This document shows positions 6,359 to 11,788 of a stretch of DNA of 11,788 bases, in pieces. Both the position numbers and the translations under genes were made by a program. The first letter of the stretch is position 1. Each line of letters opens with the position of its first letter. Origin of the DNA: an uncultured candidate division Zixibacteria bacterium (GTDB lineage: Bacteria; Zixibacteria; MSB-5A5; GN15; FEB-12); contig CAJVYT010000101.1 of assembly GCA_913009765.1 (NCBI GenBank), positions 1-11,788 on the forward strand, given 5' to 3'. Under the pieces are notes generated by a model. That model was not told where the DNA came from, ran no database searches, and was given only the letters and a program-made list of their open reading frames with translations.

Positions 6359-6379
6359 GTGATTTTGCTGGTGGATTCT

Positions 6380-6736
6380 ATGACATTTTATAAAAAAGAA
6401 CTTTTAAATATGAAAGATTCTAATGAGCGCAAGCTTGTTATAACCCTTGATTATGAAGGATCTAAACCTAGGGATCCAGAAATTGTATTTTTATATTATG
6501 AAGAATTTGGCACTCATTCAAAATCTGATGAATCAGAATTAAATTGGGCGAAAATACAATTAGATATTAGAGAAGGTCATGCAAAAGATCTTACAAAGAA
6601 ACTTGATGGTATGCCTAAGGATGTTGATGAAGTGGTAAAAATACTTCCAGGAAATATGTACTGGACTTATGTTAAAGCAAGAAGAAACGGTTCTGAAAAT
6701 AAATCTAAAGATGAAATAGTAAGCGTTTTTATTTAA
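6380..6736 (+). CDS. Small soluble hypothetical protein
   Basis: This 118-residue protein, starting MTFYKKELLNMKDSNERK, is not one I recognise. It is acidic/basic mixed, has no signal peptide or membrane segment and is probably cytoplasmic. Visible blocks are the beta-strand-like KLVITLDYEG and EIVFLYYEEFG, a lysine/aspartate-rich helix region DLTKKLDGMPKDVDEVVKIL, the aromatic strand NMYWTYVKARRNG, and a C-terminal strand DEIVSVFI. This reads as a small alpha/beta fold. The frame is open from an earlier ATG at 6320 (20 more residues, hydrophobic, MFLLGWEYNNFYKVILLV), but the TATA box falls inside that extension, so 6380 is preferred; an ATG at 6410 is also possible. It is followed after 47 bp by another plus-strand gene with its own promoter, so the two are probably separate transcripts. 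Confidence 0.75.
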   Translation: MTFYKKELLNMKDSNERKLVITLDYEGSKPRDPEIVFLYYEEFGTHSKSDESELNWAKIQLDIREGHAKDLTKKLDGMPKDVDEVVKILPGNMYWTYVKARRNGSENKSKDEIVSVFI

Positions 6737-6756
6737 CTGACTGGAATAGATAAGTT

Positions 6757-6764
6757 TTTAAATA
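6757..6764 (+). promoter_or_regulatory. Putative TATA box before the gene at 6784
   Basis: TTTAAATA is centred about 24 nt upstream of ATG 6784 and is the same octamer as the box inside the intron. It supports a leaderless transcript starting at or next to the ATG. Confidence 0.55.
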
Positions 6765-6783
6765 GATTTATCATAGTACTACT

Positions 6784-7050
6784 ATGGAGAAGTTACTTTT
6801 AGCAGTATTATTTTGTTTGCTCGTTGTAGCTGGAGCTGGTTTGGCATGGGGGCTTTCTGGTGGGATTACGGGAGATGTTATTTTAGATGAGTATAGTTAC
6901 ACGAAGGCTATTTGTGAGGGGACTTTTTGTCAGGATTATGAAGTGATTTGTCTGGGGGGTGAGCTTGTTGAGATGATTCCTTTTGAAAATGCATGGGTTG
7001 TTCATGAGGATGGATGGGTTGATTTTCGGGTTGATGTTGGGTTGTGTTAA
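6784..7050 (+). CDS. Small exported or membrane-anchored cysteine-containing protein
   Basis: This 88-residue protein is unrecognised. The N-terminus MEKLLLAVLFCLLVVAGAGLAWGL is a signal peptide or uncleaved anchor (about residues 4-22). The exported part of about 65 residues has four cysteines (44, 49, 56 and 88) in the context AICEGTFCQDYEVIC and a terminal GLC, suggesting two disulfides or a metal site outside the cell. It is rich in acidic and aromatic residues (WVVHEDGWVDF). C11 lies within the hydrophobic core, so a lipobox is unlikely. Codons are notably G/T-rich compared with the A-rich gene before it, hinting at a different history. It is convergent with the minus-strand operon, with only 8 bp between the two stop codons. 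Confidence 0.75.
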   Translation: MEKLLLAVLFCLLVVAGAGLAWGLSGGITGDVILDEYSYTKAICEGTFCQDYEVICLGGELVEMIPFENAWVVHEDGWVDFRVDVGLC

Positions 7051-7058
7051 AGAATTTG

Positions 7059-8192
7059 TTAATTGACTAAAATTTGTTTAATCTTTTTCTGCATTTCTAT
7101 CTCAAGATCGATTTTTTTCTTTTTCATATTTGCTTCATGTTCCTGTAATTGTGATTTCAATTTTAGATCATAATTGTTTTGTATTTGACTCTTGATAATT
7201 TTTTCTTTTCTTGTAAGTTCGGATTCTAACTTCTTGTGAAATTCATCAACAAGTTTATCGTGCATTTTTTCTCTTTCTTCTTCTTTATAAAGATTAAATT
7301 TCTCTCTATCTTTCTGTAACTTTTCAATCATGTCCTCTTTTTGTTTTGCAAGTGATTCCTGCGCATGCGCCTTTAAGGATGCCTTGTATTCTTTTGCAAG
7401 AGCAACTTTTTCGGAATTTAATTTTTCATTAAGTTTTTCATTAAATTTCTCAGAAATCTCCTTACTTAAGGAAACCTTTACTTTTGTCGCGTATTTTTTG
7501 TTTAATATTTCTTCTGATCTTTTTTGTTTTTTATCAAATGCTTCTTCTGATCTTTTTTGTTTTTCTTCTGATTCTCTTTGTTTTTTGTTTAATGTTTCTT
7601 CTGATTCTCTTTGTTTTTTGTTAAATTCTCTAACAAGGTCAGCGTATTTGTTTCTAAATTTTTGATCTCTTTTTTGTAAATCAATTTTCAAAGTATCATC
7701 AATCTCTTTTTCCCGATTTCTAATTCTACCTGAAAGAGAATTTTTTACATCACTCAAAAAGGTATTAAACTCAACATCCACTAAATTTCCAACTCCTGAA
7801 TCTATACTTGTTTCTTTTTTTCTAGAGGTCCCAACCCTCTTACTTAACTTTTTGATTTCTTCTTTTAATTCAGGAATATCTTCCTTTATATCTTCTATAT
7901 CCCTCTTAATAAAATTTCTTCTCTTTTTTTGAGGTCTGTATTTTTTATTTATTTTTAATTTTAATTCTCTTAATTCTCTTTCTATATTCGGAATTTCAGA
8001 AACATTATTTAGTTTTGATCTTATTCTCTGAGCCTCTTTACTAAACCCTCTTGTATCTAAGGAATCAAATTCTTCCTTAAGCTCTTTTAATCTTTGAACT
8101 CCAAATTTGAAAGCTTCAAAATCTTTTCTGTTCATTGAAGAATTTTTAGAAGTTTTATCGATTTTTTTATTCACCTTTTTTCTAGTAACCAT
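7059..8192 (-). CDS. Cytoplasmic coiled-coil protein
   Basis: This 377-residue, highly charged protein has no membrane segment, no cysteine and no tryptophan. Nearly the whole length is predicted helix. A basic N-terminus (1-25) and a first helical region (26-120) are followed by a short non-helical island at about 125-150 (SIDSGVGNLVDVEFNTF), and then by a long coiled coil from about 150 to 377. Residues 191-234 are an internal repeat of KKQRESEETLN-type units (variants KKQKRSEEAFD, KKQKRSEEILN). No known family is assigned; SMC-like or cytoskeletal resemblance would be compositional only. It is last in the minus-strand run, 38 bp after the two-pass membrane protein whose tail is also a basic coiled coil, so a direct interaction is plausible. 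No Shine-Dalgarno sequence is close to the ATG. Confidence 0.85.
   Translation of the reverse strand: MVTRKKVNKKIDKTSKNSSMNRKDFEAFKFGVQRLKELKEEFDSLDTRGFSKEAQRIRSKLNNVSEIPNIERELRELKLKINKKYRPQKKRRNFIKRDIEDIKEDIPELKEEIKKLSKRVGTSRKKETSIDSGVGNLVDVEFNTFLSDVKNSLSGRIRNREKEIDDTLKIDLQKRDQKFRNKYADLVREFNKKQRESEETLNKKQRESEEKQKRSEEAFDKKQKRSEEILNKKYATKVKVSLSKEISEKFNEKLNEKLNSEKVALAKEYKASLKAHAQESLAKQKEDMIEKLQKDREKFNLYKEEEREKMHDKLVDEFHKKLESELTRKEKIIKSQIQNNYDLKLKSQLQEHEANMKKKKIDLEIEMQKKIKQILVN
7491..7622 (-). repeat. Tandem repeat coding for KKQ(R/K)xSEE units
   Basis: Repeated blocks such as TTCTTCTGATCTTTTTTGTTT and TTCTTCTGATTCTCTTTGTTT on the plus strand encode about four copies of an 11-residue (once 7-residue) unit in the coiled-coil protein. 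Eleven residues fit a hendecad coiled-coil period. The high DNA identity suggests recent slippage expansion. Confidence 0.7.
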
Positions 8193-8230
8193 CTTTGTTT
8201 TATTTAGTCCTTTTTAGTTTTTATACCTTT

Positions 8231-9442
8231 CTACCTTTTTAAGAAACCTGTATTATATCCTTGACTTTTCCAATTTTTTAATTGCTTGTTCATTCTCTGT
8301 TTAGTAAACTTTTTTAATTCTTCTTTTGTGTCTACCATTTTATAACCTTGTTTCTTCCATTCATCTAGTCTCTTTCTCAATGAAACTTTCCCTTGTTTCT
8401 TCTTTAGTTTTTTAAATTCTTTTCTTTGCTCTCCATGTTTTTTCTTAATTTTCTTCATAATAACCTTTTTACTTTCTTCCAGCTTCTTAACTTTCTCTTC
8501 CTTTTTAGGAGTCTCTAAATTTTTTATTCTTGATTTATAATCTTGAATAGCTTCTAAATTCTTTATTAATTCTTGATCTTGTTGTTTTTTAAGTTCTATA
8601 AATAAACTATCCCTTGTTTTAATAAAATAAAAAAATAATGCTAGGATCATTGCCATAAAAAAACTTATAATCCAGAAGAATAGATTAAATTCGGATATAG
8701 AACTACTTTCTCTTGTTTCTGGCGATACCTTGAATAAATATCCCGAAATACTTTCCACTCCCCGATAATCTATAGAAACAATTAACATATAATCTCCATA
8801 AGGGGTATCATTTGGGATATCAAATAAATTAGAAAATCCATATTTTTCTTCTATGACAAGATTTTCTTCTGATGTAAAAATGATATTTTTATTAAAATCT
8901 ACAAGAGAATATGCAACCTTAACCTTTTTAGGAAAAATTGCTCCTAGATCAAACATAGTCAATTCTATGCCTAATTTTCCTCCTGGAGAAATCTCTTCAT
9001 ATCTAGGAATGCTCTTTAGAATAATTGCAAAAACACTATTGGGATCTTCAACAATTACAGCTATTGGAACATCCCTTGAAGAAGTGGAAGAATCGATAAT
9101 TAATTTTCCATAATGAATTCCGGGTTTTAAATTTGAGTTATTAAGAGTTAATAATATTTCTTTAGAAGTTATTCCTGCAAGAGTCAATTCAGAATAATCG
9201 GTAGAAGCTATTTCCTCAAGGTCATTAAAATATATCTTAAAATTCTCCTCTGTTTGTTTATTGTTGAAAATTTTTAAAGTAGAAACTGCACTACCTCCTT
9301 GAGAAATAGTTAATTTTATTGGATAAGAAGGATTAATTGAAAATTCTTCATCAGAAACTTGGTACCTATCAATGATAAATATTATAAATATTATTATTAA
9401 AAGTACGCCCACTCCTCCAAGAATTTTTTTCCAATCTACCAT
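8231..9442 (-). CDS. Two-pass membrane protein with external beta-sandwich modules and basic coiled-coil tail
   Basis: This 403-residue protein has a first membrane helix at 9-25 (GGVGVLLIIIFIIFIID), an extracytoplasmic region at 30-248, a second membrane helix at about 253-274, and a cytoplasmic tail at 275-403. The external part has two beta-rich modules: 34-132, with the Ig/NEW3-like pattern ending PGIHYGKLII, and 135-241, with DLGAIFPKKVKVAYSLVDF and GDYMLIVSIDYRG. Both match the last 200 external residues of the upstream neighbour, so the two genes share a duplicated unit. The tail begins with a coiled coil rich in Lys/Glu (280-350) and ends with two copies of a W-K-x-Q-G-Y motif (LDEWKKQGYKM, LKNWKSQGYNT). 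The start is 2 bp after the stop of the upstream gene, so translational coupling is likely. No specific family name is claimed. Confidence 0.85.
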   Translation of the reverse strand: MVDWKKILGGVGVLLIIIFIIFIIDRYQVSDEEFSINPSYPIKLTISQGGSAVSTLKIFNNKQTEENFKIYFNDLEEIASTDYSELTLAGITSKEILLTLNNSNLKPGIHYGKLIIDSSTSSRDVPIAVIVEDPNSVFAIILKSIPRYEEISPGGKLGIELTMFDLGAIFPKKVKVAYSLVDFNKNIIFTSEENLVIEEKYGFSNLFDIPNDTPYGDYMLIVSIDYRGVESISGYLFKVSPETRESSSISEFNLFFWIISFFMAMILALFFYFIKTRDSLFIELKKQQDQELIKNLEAIQDYKSRIKNLETPKKEEKVKKLEESKKVIMKKIKKKHGEQRKEFKKLKKKQGKVSLRKRLDEWKKQGYKMVDTKEELKKFTKQRMNKQLKNWKSQGYNTGFLKR

Positions 9443-9444
9443 CT

Positions 9445-11667
9445 TTATTTTTTCTTCTTAATTAAATGCTTTTCTATTCTTTTATACCTTTTGATTGCTA
9501 AACTTATTATGATTACTATGAAGATCATTACAAATATTAATATTGCCATCGCAAGATTTTCATTACTAATTCTAAATTTCTCCTGCACCTTAAACTGGGA
9601 ACTTGCCACGGCAACACCGTCTGGATAAATTAATTCTACACCTAAAACATAATCTCCTAAAGGAAGTGAACTTGTTTCAAATTCTTTTTGTAAAACTTTT
9701 TGATCATAAACTGCAATTGTCTCTGATTCAGTTAAAAGTAAGTTCCCAGAAAAATCTTTTATTATGTAATTAAGAGTAACATCTATTTCTTCAAGAAGTC
9801 CCATCTCTAAAAGAGTAATTTGAGCTTCTAAATCTGATCCTGGATTCATTGATTTCATAACTTGGGGAATTATTATCGTGATATCAAAAAGACTTTTCTC
9901 AGTCTTCACATTTATAACTACAAGAATCTCTTCAGTTTTCGAACCGGATATTACAAGAATCTTCCCTGTATAAATCCCTGGTTCTCGAGGTGCAGTTACT
10001 TCAAATTCTACATTTCTCGATTCTCCCGGATTTATCGCTAGAGTATCTTCTTCAAAGACTATTAGGTCTTCAAGCTCTTCTACGCTCAAACTAAATGTTT
10101 CATTTGAATCCCCATCATTTGAAATTTTAAGTGTATTAAACTCAAGTCTATTTACTACCAGGGTCATCTCAATCGACTCTTGGTCTAAGGAAAATTCTGC
10201 TGGTGGAGTAATTGGAATGCCTCCACTACCTCCTCCTGATGAGCTGCTACTTTCGGAAACAGAAGTAATTGTCTGAGGAGTCCATATAACACTTCTTGTT
10301 TCTGTTGATGCCACCTGCCCGTTCTCATCCTGAGAGTATAATTTAAATGTATATGTTCCATTAGTTAAATCAATAAAATTATTTGAATACGGATTTGCAG
10401 ATGCATTGTATGCCGCAAGGATTTCATCAGAAGATAACTCTCTTGAAAATATGGCTACCTCATCAATTGTCCCGTTAAATCTATTGGTTGCCGAGGGAGT
10501 TTGCCCCATAAATAAATCCACACTGCCATAGGATATTGATGTCGTGGAGGAAAAAGATTGGGTGTCTTTCAAAACCCCATCTAAATATATTTTTACATTC
10601 TGTCCGTCAAAAATCCCTGTAACCATATGGAAACTGCTGTCATTAACATATGTTGTCCCGTTAGCTACTATACTCTGCGATCCATTGCTTACATTAAAAA
10701 ACACTCTGCCTGAGTTTACAGAAAAAGAATATCCTGTTTCTCCAGCTCCTTTATTGCTTATAATTTCCTGGGTATAATTAGCCGGGGTTTTTATCCACAC
10801 AATAACACTTAGTTTATTTTCCGGCTCAAAAGAAGAGTTTTTTGGAATTTGGATATAATTCTCAATCCAGTTATAGTCACTTCCGTTGAATATCCATACC
10901 CCTCTTATCTCATATGCTCCGCCAAACTTACCTGCTTCATTAAATTTACCGTCACCATAAGCAAACTGATTCAATATCACTCCTCCTCCGTTATTCCCAT
11001 AAGAACTCCAGTCTTTTACAATATCATAATCATTTAAATCATTGTTCATTCTCCACCACCCCACTAAGGAATTATTAAAATCTGCTATTATTGATGAAGC
11101 TGAAGTATTTGCCGAGTTAGTAACAGTTACTTCAAAATTGTTCGCACTTAAAACAGAATTATTATTTGGGGTGTTTCCCATAAAAGAGATATTTTTTGGG
11201 TAAGGTATTTCTAAACAGGGCAATGCCCCGACATAACTTCCTGATTCAGACATATTGCATGCAGGACTGTCTGAATACGGTCTGAAAGAGGAATCCAATA
11301 AGGGATTCGCTATCTGAGAATGTGCATCATTCGTTTCTATTGTCTGGTAATCTGAAAAATTACGACCTGCATAACACACAGATTGGTTCCATTGGATAAG
11401 GCAATCTGCACTCTGAGAATAATACAAATTATAATCCAGCGTTATATTTGATTTATTTGCAAAATCATCATTAAAATGTAATGATGACATCTCAGAATTG
11501 TAGAATAAGTTATTTTTTATAAACATATTAGTCTGAGGTGAAGTAGTAGTGTACCCTGCGAAATCTCTTCCTCTGTTTATCGCACTTTGTCCAAATCCCT
11601 GATTTGCAAAAGTATTTCCTTCTATATAAATTCCATCTACAATCATATTTGAACCTCTGTGCCAGTA
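9445..11667 (-). CDS. Large surface protein: beta-helix, LamG and anchor domains (N-terminus missing)
   Basis: At least 740 residues are encoded. The internal ATG at 11646 is probably not the start, because the frame stays open with YWHRGSN before it until the adapter at 11669. Domains, counted from that ATG: the end of a right-handed parallel beta-helix (1-145, with IYIEGNTF, IKNNLFYN, DYNLYY and the usual exit pattern DSPACN...GSYVGALPC); a LamG/concanavalin-like domain (about 190-415, with LVGWWRMNNDLNDY, VKIYLDGVL, GTIDEVAIFSREL); an Ig-like strand pair (420-456); a Ser/Gly linker (463-476); two beta modules (484-580 and 582-688) homologous to the next gene; a membrane helix (698-718); and a basic tail ending KKKK. 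Many N-x-S/T sequons suggest glycosylation. LamG domains usually bind carbohydrate or protein, so a role in cell-surface adhesion is likely. It is first in the minus-strand run. Confidence 0.88.
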   Translation of the reverse strand, partial: YWHRGSNMIVDGIYIEGNTFANQGFGQSAINRGRDFAGYTTTSPQTNMFIKNNLFYNSEMSSLHFNDDFANKSNITLDYNLYYSQSADCLIQWNQSVCYAGRNFSDYQTIETNDAHSQIANPLLDSSFRPYSDSPACNMSESGSYVGALPCLEIPYPKNISFMGNTPNNNSVLSANNFEVTVTNSANTSASSIIADFNNSLVGWWRMNNDLNDYDIVKDWSSYGNNGGGVILNQFAYGDGKFNEAGKFGGAYEIRGVWIFNGSDYNWIENYIQIPKNSSFEPENKLSVIVWIKTPANYTQEIISNKGAGETGYSFSVNSGRVFFNVSNGSQSIVANGTTYVNDSSFHMVTGIFDGQNVKIYLDGVLKDTQSFSSTTSISYGSVDLFMGQTPSATNRFNGTIDEVAIFSRELSSDEILAAYNASANPYSNNFIDLTNGTYTFKLYSQDENGQVASTETRSVIWTPQTITSVSESSSSSGGGSGGIPITPPAEFSLDQESIEMTLVVNRLEFNTLKISNDGDSNETFSLSVEELEDLIVFEEDTLAINPGESRNVEFEVTAPREPGIYTGKILVISGSKTEEILVVINVKTEKSLFDITIIIPQVMKSMNPGSDLEAQITLLEMGLLEEIDVTLNYIIKDFSGNLLLTESETIAVYDQKVLQKEFETSSLPLGDYVLGVELIYPDGVAVASSQFKVQEKFRISNENLAMAILIFVMIFIVIIISLAIKRYKRIEKHLIKKKK

Positions 11668-11668
11668 T

Positions 11669-11726
11669 AGATCGGAAGAGCGTCGTGTAGGGAAAGAGTG
11701 TAGATCTCGGTGGTCGCCGTATCATT
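11669..11726. other. Illumina TruSeq adapter (contamination)
   Basis: The 58 bases begin AGATCGGAAGAGCGTCGTGT, continue with the sequencing-primer complement and end GCCGTATCATT, matching the reverse complement of the universal TruSeq adapter over its full length. They are not genomic. On the minus strand they translate to the well-known false peptide MIRRPPRSTLFPYTTLFRS. Confidence 0.97.
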
Positions 11727-11788
11727 AAAAAAAAAATAAAAAGCACGAAAGCACAACAAAGTATAAAAATAATAACTAAGACAGTGAT
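11727..11788. other. A-rich read-through tail after the adapter
   Basis: A run of A with one T is followed by A-rich low-complexity sequence to the window end. This is what a short insert gives when the read continues past the adapter. It should be trimmed together with the adapter; no biological feature is assigned. Confidence 0.8.

Noticed and set aside
6320..6379. N-terminal extension of the 6380 gene from ATG 6320
   Set aside because: The best TATA box (6351-6358) lies within this extension, and the added residues do not look like a conserved domain start.
10544..11037. Plus-strand frames of 62-77 codons opposite the surface protein gene, and similar ones at 7330 and 8853
   Set aside because: They are antisense shadows of well-supported minus-strand genes, with no promoter or domain.
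11528..11746. Small minus-strand gene of 72 codons at the contig end
   Set aside because: Half of it is adapter sequence translated, and the rest is a shadow frame of the surface protein gene.

Overview
The window is a fragment of an archaeal genome, most likely a DPANN-type archaeon (Woesearchaeota/Pacearchaeota-like). Four things suggest this: the archaeal 16S motifs and 3' end GGATCACCTCCT, the order 16S - tRNA-Ala(TGC) - 23S, TATA boxes about 25 nt upstream of start codons (leaderless-style genes), and small AT-rich genes for membrane and surface proteins with LamG and beta-helix repeats. The lineage is an inference; no database was searched.

Layout. (1) 1-237, minus strand: the N-terminal part of a DUF218 (YdcF/SanA-like) protein that runs off the left edge. 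(2) 238-661: a divergent promoter region and a structured pre-rRNA leader. (3) 662-2115: 16S rRNA. (4) 2116-2691: a spacer with a tRNA-like remnant, tRNA-Ala and processing stems. (5) 2692-6072: 23S rRNA, interrupted at E. coli position 1931 by a 577-nt group I intron (4562-5138). (6) 6073-6345: a trailer with the 3' half of the pre-23S stem and an array of tandem hairpins. (7) 6380-7050: two small plus-strand genes. (8) 7059-11667, minus strand: three genes that look like one operon, encoding a large surface protein (beta-helix, LamG, anchor), a two-pass membrane protein sharing its anchor-proximal module, and a cytoplasmic coiled-coil protein. (9) 11669-11788: not genomic. It is an Illumina adapter plus an A-rich read tail.

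The most notable element is the intron. P1, P2, P3, P4, P5, P6, P7, P8, P9 and P10 can all be drawn by hand, and the 5' exon pairs exactly with the internal guide sequence. Its P6 loop carries no homing endonuclease. Instead it holds a 66-residue protein with two predicted membrane helices and its own archaeal TATA box. Group I introns are uncommon in archaea, and a small membrane protein as intron cargo is unusual.

The minus-strand operon could form an envelope assembly: an outward-facing binding protein, a transmembrane partner with a long basic coiled-coil tail, and a cytoplasmic coiled-coil partner. That functional link is inferred from gene order and shared domains only.
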